NCBI GenBank assembly: GCA_003991915.1
Contig: RQTK01000216.1
Span: 185,724-249,723 of the forward strand
DNA from: Elysia chlorotica
Taxonomy: Eukaryota; Mollusca; Gastropoda; Plakobranchidae
Reading direction: 5' to 3'
Length of the DNA: 64,000 bases
Each line of letters begins with the position of its first letter. Position 1 is the stretch's first letter. The position numbers and the translations under genes are program-made. Of the stretch, positions 37,631-48,595 are shown piece by piece. The notes beneath the pieces are model-generated. The model saw nothing but the letters and a program-made list of their open reading frames with translations. It was not told the origin of the DNA and ran no database searches.

Positions 37631-39751
37631 GTAAGTAGAATTTTGTTTGATTTTGTTTTAACAACCTGGCATAAAAGGTATTAAAACAGAGGGTGTACCG
37701 GGGGCAAGACCAGAGAGGTTATTATTATTTTTACATTCTCTTACCACCTACTGGTTAGGTCGGTCTCAGTATTATGTGACTGGCTGGCACAGGAGTTTAG
37801 ATCTCCTCGCATGCTATCTGTGTCGCTGCATGTAAAATTGTCAGACGCTAGCGTTGTGGCCCGTCCTCGATATAGATTAGCTACTGAATATGGACTTAAA
37901 GAACTAGAAACAATAAAACTAAATCATATATTATGATGGTAAGATCGGATCTCATATAAACTGCGCCACCCACGGAGCAGAAATTCTTTATGAAAAAATA
38001 TAGTCTTCTCTAGATAATACCTATTTTTTGTGTGGAAACAATGGGACTTTGTTTGAGTTTTTTTGGAGGAAAAAGAAGATGAATACAGGGAGTAATCTAT
38101 TTAATTAGTCTAAAATTATGGGCAGCTAATACACACAGAAGCAGTTTAGACTTTTCCCAAGTTGTCTGAGCAAATAGGGGGCGCGGTGACCCTGGGGTAG
38201 AACATCGGCTTCCGACGGAAAAGGTCCAGGTTCGAGCCCTGGCGATTTCGCTCCCTACTGGTTGGGTCGGTGTCAGTTTAATGTGACCGACTGAGACAGG
38301 AGTCATGGCATCCCTGCTCTGTCTCGTGTGTGGCAGCACATAAAATCGTCAGACGTCAGTCTTAGGATCCGTCCACAATATATCCTATATAGTGCTGAGT
38401 TGGGACGTTAAACCAACTCAACTTAGTCTGAGCAAATAGTTGAGTGGCGTGCCATGATAAGCCTTGCCTGCCCTAGGCCTGGTACTTGAATAATGAATGT
38501 ATGAAGGAATTTAGTTCTGAGGTTGGACCTTAAGCAACGAACTCAACTCTAAGCTAAGCATTCAATTCCAAAACCACTATCTAGCTCATGGAAGTAGGCC
38601 AATCTATTTATAGTTTTAACATGGCTAAGATTGTTGGTCTATTTTGGGCGTACATACACAACTTCCGGAGCGGTGTGTACATGTGTAAAAGGTACAAGAG
38701 CATCAATAATATTTCTTTTTTAAGGTTATAATCTAGAACTAGATTAGATCTAGATATCTAGTAGAAGCATCAATAAGGGCAATAATTATAAGTAACCTAC
38801 TTAATAGTCATTAATTTTTATTAGAACCGTCATATCAATTCATATGGTCTCGATCCACAATTTACACTTAAGATGTCACCACATGATGCGTAGAAACTTG
38901 TCAACTCTAGAGAAAGAAGATTCAAAAGTCCGCCATTATCGTTACCACAAATAGATTTTGTCAGTGCAAATTTAGAGGCGCTTCATTCAATTCATCTTAA
39001 CTTAATTAACTCACTCTCTCCCCACCAGGTGTAGTCGCCATTTTAATACGGTCTATCGGGTTGGCCAGGTATTTTTCTAAACCGCATAGTTACCACTTAA
39101 AAAAAGAAGCCAAATGTAGAGAGACCGTTTTCGGCCTCTGGGTAGTCCGACGGGGGAGGTCGTTTTCAGTCTCTGCGCAGCCATGTGGTTAAGCAACGAA
39201 CTCAACTCTAACTCTAAGCAAAGCATTCAATTCAACTGAACTTAACCCACTCTCTCCCCACCAGGTGTAGTCGCCATTTTAATACGGTATGTCGGGTTGG
39301 CCAGGTATATTTCTAAACCGATTAGTTACCACTTTAAAAAAAAAGAAGCCAAATGTAGAGAGACCGTTTTTGGCCTCTGGGTAGTCCGACGGACTCTACG
39401 CAGTCAAGTGGTTAATTAAGCAACGAACTCAACTGTAAGTCTAAGCAAAGCATTCAATTCAATTCAACTCAACTTAACCCACTCTCTCCCCACCAGGTGA
39501 ACTCCATCTCCGCGTGTTACAGCGACAGCAACTGCGGCGACAACGAGTGCTGCCAGGGCTTATCCATGCTGCCAGGCAGCGTCGGATTCTGCCAACCGTA
39601 CGTCAAGGTGGGAGGGAAATGCATCACTTTCGATGACTACACCGGCATTTGCGGCTGTGCTCCCTACTTGATCTGCACCAGCGTCAACACCACCGGCGCT
39701 TGGGAAAGAGAGGGCATCTGCCAGATAAAGCCCGGAAACATCATTGGTTAA
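37577..39751 (+). CDS. Gene B: secreted ten-cysteine peptide, tandem paralogue of gene A
   Basis: Exons 37577-37630 and 39497-39751 join in phase 0 to give 102 residues. The signal peptide is MLRAATFTILAFVALSLC followed by VNSIS. Cysteines are at 25, 31, 36, 37, 50, 60, 70, 72, 78 and 93: C-x5-C-x4-CC-x12-C-x9-C-x9-C-x-C-x5-C-x14-C. The block CITFDDYTGICGCAP is almost the same as in gene A. An N-x-T sequon is at residue 82. The C-terminus differs: it continues past the last cysteine with IKPGNIIG, whereas gene A stops after one residue. Gene B lacks the ten-residue insert and the (CT)n tract of gene A. Two decoy acceptors and a SINE sit in its intron. Function is unknown; same fold inference as gene A. 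Confidence 0.85.
37743..37905 (+). mobile_element. Old diverged SINE fragment (gene B counterpart)
   Basis: CCTACTGGTTAGGTCGGTCT and CAGACGCTAGCGTTGTGGCC, aligned with the fragment at 34588 in gene A. Confidence 0.6.
38178..38425 (+). mobile_element. Full-length tRNA-headed SINE in gene B intron
   Basis: Best copy in the window. The head GGGGCGCGGTGACCCTGGGG and GGTTCGAGCCC act as A and B boxes of a polymerase III promoter. Then comes CTACTGGTTGGGTCGGTGTC, a CCTGTCTCGTGTGTGGCAGC core, CAGACGTCAGTCTT, CACAATATATCCTATATAGT and a TTAAACCAACTCAAC tail. A 14-bp target duplication flanks it (38164-38177 and 38426-38439, GTCTGAGCAAATAG). Confidence 0.9.
39001..39470. repeat. Tandem duplication of about 235 bp in the gene B intron
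   Basis: Two units share TCTCTCCCCACCAGGTGTAG, CGCCATTTTAATACGGT, GGGTTGGCCAGGTAT and GGCCTCTGGGTAGTCCGACG. The start of a third unit is the real acceptor at 39496. Confidence 0.85.
39497..39751 (+). CDS. Gene B coding exon 2 (mature ten-Cys peptide)
   Basis: Begins GTG AAC TCC after CTCTCCCCACCAG and ends GGT TAA. This acceptor is chosen over two upstream look-alikes because only it opens a long frame with all ten cysteines. Confidence 0.88.
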   Translation: MNSISACYSDSNCGDNECCQGLSMLPGSVGFCQPYVKVGGKCITFDDYTGICGCAPYLICTSVNTTGAWEREGICQIKPGNIIG

Positions 39752-39781
39752 CAAGAGAGATTGAAAAATGGACAAAGCCGC

Positions 39782-39829
39782 CGGGACAAGAGAAGAGTCT
39801 CTTGGGACAGACAGGACACCTGCGAATAA
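39782..39829 (+). pseudogene. Orphan A-type C-terminal coding tail behind gene B
   Basis: Starting 30 bases after the gene B stop is a near-identical copy of the last 15 codons plus stop of gene A (RDKRRVSWDRQ...TCE then TAA), followed by the gene A 3' UTR sequence (ACCTGAAGCACGG). It has no start or acceptor of its own that I can see. It is best read as a leftover of an unequal crossover or of a third gene copy. Its similarity to gene A is far higher than that of the two main exons. Confidence 0.7.
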
Positions 39830-40153
39830 AACCTGAAGCACGGAAACTTTGATAGTGACTTAGGTACCAAGAGAGTTTGAAAATGGACCAAAAAAAGCGG
39901 CTGGAGATGGAAAAAATTTAGTAACTACTTTTGATGAACAACGAAGTTATCATAGACATGATCTTCAAGGATTGACAGGGCCGTGGCCAGTAAAGCTAAA
40001 GCAAGCAAGCATTGAAATTTAGCAGGATCGCTTAAGGAAAAAGAAAATTTAGATAGGATATATAATATTTTTGATGCGCAAGAAATAAAAGCAATGTTAT
40101 CTTTCGGAATTTTGTTATTGTGGTTCTGTAGAATTGAAAGAAAGTTAGTCTAC

Positions 40154-40159
40154 AATAAA
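40154..40159 (+). terminator. Probable polyadenylation signal of gene B
   Basis: AATAAA in TACAATAAATAAATGG, aligned with the gene A signal and followed in both genes by a CCCTCTGTCT pyrimidine run. Confidence 0.5.
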
Positions 40160-40179
40160 TAAATGGTTCGTAAAACTCC

Positions 40180-40220
40180 CTCTGTCTCTAGATCTCTCTA
40201 TATATCTTTTTCTTTCTCTC

Positions 40221-40288
<68 letters not shown>

Positions 40289-40305
40289 TTTTCTCTTTCT
40301 CTCTG
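40180..40305. repeat. (CT)n array after gene B
   Basis: Mostly CT units with TTTCTC ends. Confidence 0.9.
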
Positions 40306-41377
40306 CCACAAAAAGACCATGCTCATCGTGTTCAATATGATATAAAATTTAATTATACACATTTTCAATTTAAAGCGTAATCTGTAAAAAGTATGCCTGG
40401 AACTTTAATACAGCAGAGCTAAAATTCATCACAAAAAATCCTTCCTATGGTCTGACATTTTATGTGCTTAAGCATGCTATCTTATCTTTTTTTTTCAAAC
40501 GTAAAGTCAGTATAGATAAGAAAAAGTAAAAAGCCTCTCTTGCTATTTTTAACGTTGCAACTCAAAGACTTATCTTTTATTTCAATTAAACCTACAAAAA
40601 AATTAAACTTGATTTTTTTAGATAAGCTTCCTTTTTGTTCAGCGTTCAGATGAGCGAGGGTTTTTCGCCACTTTTATTTTTTCTTTGCTTCTTTAGATAA
40701 GTCGACAGACTAAGATAATCCTTTTTTTAAATCGAAATTGCCTACAGCGCTATGTAACTATGGCGTTGTGCGGTAAATAATTATTTAAATATTGACAACC
40801 GTCTGTCCTCTTGGTGCAAATGCTAGACCTTTGCAACATGTCGGCAAATCAAAACAAAATGTAACCATGTTTTACTAAACGGATTTTTCGAATAATTCCT
40901 TCAAATTTAAAACTCTCGAGCTGTGTTTGTCTGGCCCTCAAAACGAATTTAAACAAGTTAACGAGACGAGCTGTACGTTTCACAATGGTAAGCTTTTTTA
41001 GATCATAATCTTTTTTGAACGAACCGTACTGAAAAATGTAAATCTTTCTTGCTTAAAACGTCACACATAGACGTATTTACCTAAAGCCAATAGCTAATAT
41101 GAAATCAGCTAAACATAAAAGGCAGTTTAAACTCAAATAAACAAACTTCAATCCTCAAACGTAATACTTCATCAGGCCAATAGTATAAACAGCTGTCGTT
41201 GAAATCAAAATTACGATATTAACATTTGAGCAGACATTCACTCAAAAGACTTCCAGTTGTTGTTTTTTTTTCTTCTGACAGATATTTTTATTTTGGTAAA
41301 TATTCCCACACACACAAAATCGACGCCAGATCATATTACGATTGTACCAGTTTGTGTGTAGCTTTTCTTCACAATCG

Positions 41378-41460
41378 AGGGGTGCGTTGGCTGTGGGGTA
41401 GAACATCGGATTCCGACGGAAAAGGTTCGAATTAGAGCCATGGCGGTTGGGCTCCCTGAT
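41378..41460 (+). mobile_element. SINE head only, cut off by a (TAC)n array
   Basis: GGCTGTGGGGTAGAACATCG and TCCGACGGAAAAGGTTCGAA match the 38178 head; the body is replaced by about 140 bp of TAC repeats. Confidence 0.65.
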
Positions 41461-41461
41461 G

Positions 41462-41604
<143 letters not shown>

Positions 41605-42141
41605 GCTAATAAAAGGCAGTTATTTCAAACTCAAATAACAAACTTCTATCCCAAAACGTAATACTCTGCTTTCTTCATCAGGCCAGTAGTATAAGTAGCT
41701 GTCGTTGAAATCAAAATTACGATAATTATTAACAATACAGACATCAAAATACTTCTAGTTGTTTCTTCTCTTATTATAGATAATTCTATTTTGGTAAATA
41801 TTTCCACGAGCACACAATCGAGGCCAGATCATATTACATGTACCATTTGTGCGAGGCTTATCTTCACCATCTCTGAAAAGACGTTTTAACTTCTGTTTTT
41901 TTTTTTTTTTGACGAGCGCAGTAACTGTGGTGATCACATAAGTTAAAGACAATAAACACACACAGGAAATCAGAGGTATACTGCCAATCCCGAATTCGAT
42001 ACTATTGAAGGTGGTCTCCGCTATTGAGTACCAGACAAAATGGTAGGGAAAACCCTTAAACAAATAGTATAATATCTTAGAATATTTTACTGTTTCTAGA
42101 AGGGTTGAGATTATACGAATCGATACTAGTACGTCACTACT

Positions 42142-42161
42142 TCTATTACTACTACTACTAC

Positions 42162-42219
<58 letters not shown>

Positions 42220-42242
42220 GCTGCTGCTACTACTACTACTAA
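42142..42242. repeat. (TAC)n trinucleotide array, second
   Basis: About 30 units with TGC and TAA interruptions. Confidence 0.9.
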
Positions 42243-42386
42243 TGCTGCAATCTAATAAATGTCTTTTGTTTTTACAGGTGGGTGTAAGAGAGAAAGGGAG
42301 AGGGGGGAGGGGGGTGTTGAGGCAGCCAAAGACAGCGCTAAGGAAACGAGGTGATGAAATCAAATGAAGACGGACGGAATGATAAT

Positions 42387-42390
<4 letters not shown>

Positions 42391-42428
<38 letters not shown>

Positions 42429-42446
42429 AAGAGAGAAAAAGAGAGA
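42391..42446. repeat. (GA)n microsatellite
   Basis: About 18 GA units plus GAGAAAA tail. Confidence 0.9.
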
Positions 42447-43375
42447 TAATTATTGCTTACGTTACATAACTAAAATCTATTGTCTCAATGTTTACTCAGC
42501 TCAGCTGAAGCCTGCTTGCGTTTTTTTCATCATCAAGGACATCCTAATTATTATCGGAATGACTCAGTCCATACCTTTTCTTCTAAAAAAAACACCCAAT
42601 GTAACGTGACAGTTGATCACATGACTCATGCTCCATGACGTCGTTGACATGCGATCGGGAAAGTCCAGTCAACAAATTGTGAACAAGAAACTGCCATGCG
42701 CAGACTCATTTCTCTATTGATGTTCCGTTTACACGAACCAGCCTCAAAACAATGCCATGGGCTGACTCAAATTTCCATTAAGAATGTGATTCAACCAACG
42801 GTTAGATTATGTAACTTCCTTTAAAGAGATTCGCTCCGCTTTATATATAGTAAGTTCATCAGGCAAGAGAGCCCACAATCGAGTTTGTAGTGCTAAATAG
42901 TGCGGGGGAGTTTAGATATTGAAAAATAACATAAAGGGCACAAACGTGAAAATATTAGCTCTACCACAAAATCATACTATAACGGGTTTTTCGCTTGTTG
43001 AAATTGACTCCTATCTTTTAACAACGTGAAATACATTCTTTGGTGAAATACATAGCAGTAGATAAATTCATTTAACGCGAACGGTTCTCAAAACAGTCTC
43101 TTAACTTTTTAGCATTGACACCCATCCCATCTGTATTACATAATTATATATAGTTACATAATATAGATAAATTAAATTTCAAGGGGAGAAAATTGCATTT
43201 TTTTTCAATCATATTTCAGTTTAAGCCTACTTCTAATCACTGCTGAGTATTGCCTTATTATTCTAGCTACGCATAATTTCTACTTGTTCGACGCATCTAC
43301 ACATCAAGGGTTCTAATTTCACAAATTGCAGTTAGATTTCGATCAACAACTTTCAATCTACCTCTTTCCGAGGGG

Positions 43376-43628
43376 CGAACTGGCTCAAATGGTAGAGCGT
43401 TCGTGTTCAGGTCGGTTCGAATCCCACGATCACTCATAAATCTATTTGTTTTCGATTTCATCCGATGTAACTGGTTACGCCGGTGTCAGATTAATGTGAT
43501 CGTCTGAGACAAGAGTTATGGTCTCCCCGCCCTGTCTCGTTTCTGGCAGCACATAAAATGTCAGACGTCAGTTTTGGGACCTGTCCACAATGTAGCTTAT
43601 ACAGTAGTGACGCTGGACAATAAAATAT
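43376..43628 (+). mobile_element. SINE copy
   Basis: Head GAACTGGCTCAAATGGTAGA, B box GGTTCGAATCCC, then the CCCCGCCCTGTCTCG core and CAGACGTCAG, ending in a degraded GACGCTGGACAATAAA. Confidence 0.8.
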
Positions 43629-43639
43629 AGACTAATCTG

Positions 43640-45470
43640 CCTCTTTTCCACAATCTCTTTACTTAAAAGCATAATATAGTAGTCATACAATTTTTTCAAT
43701 GCCTGATAATTCTAACATGTTGTGTTTCATATAGTTCATATTCAAAATAGTTTGCTTATTATTTTTTAATTTTTAAAGCATTCCTCGCAGTTTGACGTTT
43801 TCCAAGTTCCCAAAGAGACTCCTATTCGGCGATCGGCCCTTAGACTTTTGTCTTACAGTTCTACGCCCTGCTACGGGGGACCATGCGGGAGGGCCAGGAC
43901 GTCTGCTTCATACAAATAAAATTTACCTAATCGTGGGTTCGAAACGGGTTTCTCATGACTGCGAGTCGTGTGCTCTAGAATTGTGCCAGCTTTTTTTCAA
44001 ATAATAATATTGGTGAAGATGTATCACTTAGTTATAACTTTATTGACAAATAAAGGGAACAAACTCATGATATTGAAAAATCAACTCATCAAAATGCCTT
44101 TATATCCCTTTCGTGTGTTATCTTCTTTTTTCTAATAATAATTATTAAGCCGGAATCGAATCTAGCCACCATAATTACACTTTTTTTACAGTACATGACT
44201 GTATCCTTTTCGACTCATGAATGTTCATTGATTAAAAACATGTAACTGAAATGGAATATAAAATTATCATGGTTGCTACACACTTGAAAAATGCATAAAA
44301 ATAATAGATGTGATTATGGCTTTAACTTGAACACAGAAAACTAAGGTTAAAGAAAATGACATTTTAAATTTTGAAGAACACTCTTGGTTTTAATTGCTTA
44401 CTCTTTTATGTAAAGGCAAAAAAAAACATCTTATGCCAACAGTCAATTTTACAAAAATTTGCGAAACCTTTATTTGTTGTATATCTTACACACATTCTTT
44501 CACTTTTTTTTTCTTTCCTTAAACAACGATAATAATATTCAGAACGATTACAATGAATTCAGTTTTTTGCATTCAATATTGATAATGATACACGATATCA
44601 TTAACTTTTGTCTCTCTACGCTCTAGAAGATCTTGCTTTGGTCATCCTTGTTCATCACAAGCAATACCTATTTCCCAGGTTTTTCTTTCCGCCATAGTAA
44701 AATTGCCAGTAGTTACTTCTGGTATCACAGGATATGAACTTTCGCAGAGGCACAAACACGATATTAAAGTCATGTACAGGTTCAAGACAAGACAATCTTT
44801 CCCTCTTCATGACAACACGCCTAAAAGGCATTCACGATTGATATAATTTCTCCCTAATCCATACTTAAACGTTACACGCGCATGAGAAAAATACCTACCT
44901 TATGTCTGTTCCATCAAATTACAATGCTTAAGTTTCCCGAAACTGGCTGCCATATTGCACTAGACAAGCACATTTTTCGGAAAGAAAATGGATGGGGCGC
45001 CCGGGGTCCGGACCAACCAGGTCATGCCTTAAATCCGGCACTGAGTAGCAGTACATGTAGTAGTAGTAGTAGTTATAGTAGTAGATGCACTAGTGTAATC
45101 ACTGGTGCGAGGCTTTCTGTAAGACTTCTCTTTGGAGTTAAAGGAGATTTCTTTGTTTGTATGTTTCTTGTTTGATGCTATTAGTCCAAGGTCAGCACTA
45201 TTTAGGCTACACAATTTCACGTTTTGAAGATGATGAAGGGCGAGAGAGCTTTGGTTATTTGGTTGTTATCGCAACGCCTCTAATGATCAAAAGGTGGTCC
45301 TTAACAGGACAGAGCCGATACCTCCCTAAGAACAGGCCAACTCACCAAAATGTTTTTTTTAAATGGCTAGACGACTTCAAGGTAAAGGTCCCGGTTGGTT
45401 ACTCCCGACTCTCGGTTAGGCCTCGGCTACATAGCCTAGTTCCAAAACCCAACAACGTTTGTTATATATA
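43640..45470. other. Spacer between peptide genes and kcc
   Basis: No gene recognised. A possible old tRNA-headed repeat on minus lies at about 43800-43995 (GGTTCGAAACGGG reverse context, GTGTGCTCTAGAATTGTGCC). A short (GTA)n run is at 45055-45085. Confidence 0.4.
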
Positions 45471-45472
45471 TA

Positions 45473-45558
45473 AGTGTGTGTGTGTGTGCGTGTGTGTGCG
45501 TATGTGTATGTGTGTGTGTGTATGTCTATCTCTGTTTGTCAGTCTGTCTGTCCCTCCC

Positions 45559-45592
<34 letters not shown>
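45473..45592. repeat. (GT)n then (TC)n
   Basis: GTGTGCGTGT variants, then CTGTC units, then about 16 TC units. Confidence 0.9.
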
Positions 45593-45596
<4 letters not shown>

Positions 45597-45810
45597 GCTT
45601 TTTCAATTCTTCTCTCTCTTAGAAATTACTTACTTACTTACTGCCCTTTTTGCCGTTGGCAATTAGGGCAGCTCTCTTAGAAATGACTACCATAAAATAC
45701 ACGTAGGTACAGTATATCAGTATATTATCAAAAGACTACCACTAAGTAACAAGAACTTAAAACAAAGGTCAAAAACAACTTAACACATGCTTAGTTAGAG
45801 ATGGATAATT

Positions 45811-45816
45811 TTTATT
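45811..45816 (-). terminator. kcc: Candidate polyadenylation signal of kcc
   Basis: AATAAA on the minus strand (TTAAATAAAAATTATCC) with a downstream GTGTTAAGTTGTTTTT stretch. Chosen because repeat density changes here; other AATAAA-like sites exist nearer the stop. Confidence 0.35.
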
Positions 45817-47949
45817 TAATGCAATAGAAAATACATGAAACCAACCAGCACGTTTTGTGTAAATACTGTCATTCCAACTTTGATTTGTCTGCTGATTTTC
45901 CTCATGATATATTAATTACCAGGAATCACAACTTGGACATAAGAACAGAGCAGCACTGCCATAGATGTGGTCACACATAGCAAAGGAAACAGCAGCAGTA
46001 CAGCAGGGAGTGATCTTCTTATTAGTCATTAATTTTTTGTATCAATAAAAGATGGGGTGTTAAGAGAGATTTATTTAAGCACACAAATCCAATACTAAAT
46101 TATAATTATGTTCAGAGACTGTTCCCATATTACGACTAGAAAGAAATGCTTTCTAAAAAGCAATTTTTAAAACTATGATTTAAAAGCAATTTAAAAATTT
46201 GAAATGGGAGGTAAGCACCTGTAAGTAATCATAATTATTCCAAATTTGCAATATATAATTATATATACCAGCAGTAAGTGATCTTTACAACACAAAATGG
46301 TTAAAATTGTTTTGTGAAGATAGGCCCGCTTCCAAATTCAGAATATATTAATGACTCATGCGCCATGAAGAAATGTAGAAGAAATGTAGAAGATAATTAC
46401 ATCTGAAATGGAATCAATTACATGCATAGATCTAGTCCAATATACCTAGGGCAGTTATGTACGCTTAGACCTAGGGCCATAAAGAAAAAAAGAAAAGAAA
46501 AAATCTTGGACCAAATTAGGCGATTTCAGATTGGCAAGACATTTTATCAAAAGCATGTAGATTACATGGAGACAAAAGAAAAATTATATATCAAGAAAAA
46601 AGTCCATGTTTAGGGAAAGTGAAGATTAAGGCATGAATCCTGTTTTGCAACAGGATTTAAGTACAATACTTGCTAGTTTTTTGGGGGATTTTTTCCTACT
46701 AAGTAAATGTGTAGAAGAACTAATCTAAGTTAGTGATAAAAAATTAAATATCATTTTACAAAAAAAACAAATCATTTCATCATTTTAAAAAAACCAATAA
46801 CACAATATTAAACAGTACATCGGCGTAATTCTTACAAAACTACATGCATTTTCAAACATGAATTTTACGCTATGCCCAAGACAATAAGATGATAAACATA
46901 GCGTATTTATAAAAAATTGTTAAGGAACATTGCCAGAAAACATTGTCAGAAAACAAATAAATAGATGAATTAAGAGCGATGGGTACATATTTCCATTTCT
47001 GATTGATGAGAATGATAACATGATAAGCAACCAAGTCCTCACTACCTCACTAGCCTACAAAACATTGTCCAGGGCCCTCAAGCAAGCAATGAAAATCAAA
47101 GTTCTCCGCAAAAACAAAAACAAATAAAGCAATATTCAAGTCATACCAATTGTCAGTACTCAACATAATTTTACATGCATCTGCGATTTCGCATCACAAA
47201 AATAATGTAGAAGCGCTAACACCACAAATTCATAATTTTAATGCATCTTCTGAAATGTATTGACCATAAGTGCATTAAGGACAAATTAAGGAAGTCAAAT
47301 TCTTCACATGCCAATTATGTCATAAAATCATAAAATAATGTGGTTTGGGTTGAACCTACAATAGTATGATCACAGGGCTGCTGTCGTATAAATAACACTG
47401 TGTTTTAGATAAGCAATGCTACATTTGTTTGTTACTCTCGATCACAATATCTAATAATTTGCTTATAAAATATAGAGGAACTTAATGATGAGTTTTGATT
47501 CCATAGGTTGACTTGACACGATTTTTAATTATAATTTAAGCAACAGCATAAAAGCAACATATCATGCGAAATCAATCATGGAGGTAGTCTGATCTGAGTA
47601 CAAACTTTCTTGCACTAAATTAATTAACAGATCTAGAGCAAAATAGCACTTGGAATTACTTGTTTCTTATTTCGGATTCACAGAGTAATTTGAATACTCC
47701 AAGTCCTAATGAATACTGCTGACACAAGATCCTTAGTGCCTTCCTCACCCTAGTTTTCCAAACAGTATACCTCTTTGACATCCATTTTTTAGGAAATAAA
47801 ACAAAACCACTAACATGCAGAATCGATACATTCTTTCTGAACAGTGCATCTGATTCAAGACTGAATAAATATTCACATGTAGGTGAACCAACAGGAAGAA
47901 CATCAATGTTTTCCCTTAACGTTGTTTGATAGGGCCCATAACCTGAACA

Positions 47950-48118
47950 GAGTTGAGTTGAGTTGAGTTGGTTTAACGTCCAACATCAGCACTATATAGG
48001 CTATATTGTGGACGGACCCCAAAACTAACGTCTGACAACTTTATGTGCTGCTACACACCAGACAGGGCGGGGATGCCATGACTCCTGTCTCAGCCGATCA
48101 CATTATACTAACTGAACA
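47950..48118 (-). mobile_element. SINE copy, head missing
   Basis: (GAGTT)n then GGTTTAACGTCCAACATCAG, CTATATTGTGGACGG and GACAGGGCGGGGATGCC; stops before the tRNA-like head. Confidence 0.8.
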
Positions 48119-48414
48119 GATTACATATATTTCATAATGTCCATTCTCGCACACGCAGGCCCTGACAGTGTCAGAGTCAGAACAATGATATGTACGAGGA
48201 GAGTTTACAAATATTACCTAGCTAGAATGATGGTTAAATGTTGATTTAATAGTTAGTTTAATGTCAGGGCAGACATAAGTATAATTATTATGTTGAAGAG
48301 GGAACAAAGACTAAAGGGAGAGGTTTTTGAATGGGCAAGCTAAGGCAGCCATGGCTTCAACAAGTCAATCAAAATACATGGCACAGAAGGGAGCTGGAGG
48401 TTTGATGAGGAAAA

Positions 48415-48595
48415 AAAATAAAGGAGGTACAGAGAGACAGGGTGATAGAGAGGAAAGAGGGAGGGAGAGAGAGGGAGAGAGAGGGAGATAGATGGGGGAA
48501 GAGATTGAGAGCAAGAGAGATAAAGAAAGAAAGAGAGAGAGAGTGAGAGAGAGAGAGAGAGAGACATAGAATAGAGGCACATAGACAGAGAGACA
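48415..48595. repeat. GA-rich low-complexity region
   Basis: GAGAGAGGGAGAGA-type units; in the proposed kcc 3' UTR it would be transcribed as CU-rich RNA. Confidence 0.85.

Larger units (their letters stand above)
40080..40660 (+). repeat. Truncated third unit of the peptide-gene duplication
   Basis: This stretch repeats the region between genes A and B (about 36290-37400). Shared landmarks are the CTTTCGGAATT block, AATAAA, the pyrimidine run, the GCGTAATCTGTAAAAA block, CAACTCAAAGACTTATCTTT, TTTTAGATAAGCTT and GTTCAGCGTTCAGATG. Homology stops at about 40660, just before where a third promoter and exon 1 would lie. Confidence 0.7.

Noticed and set aside
41755..42429. 224-codon minus-strand frame with a poly-Ser stretch
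   Set aside because: Half is (TAC)n read as Ser and (GA)n read as Ser/Leu; the rest matches no family and has no splice or codon-bias support.
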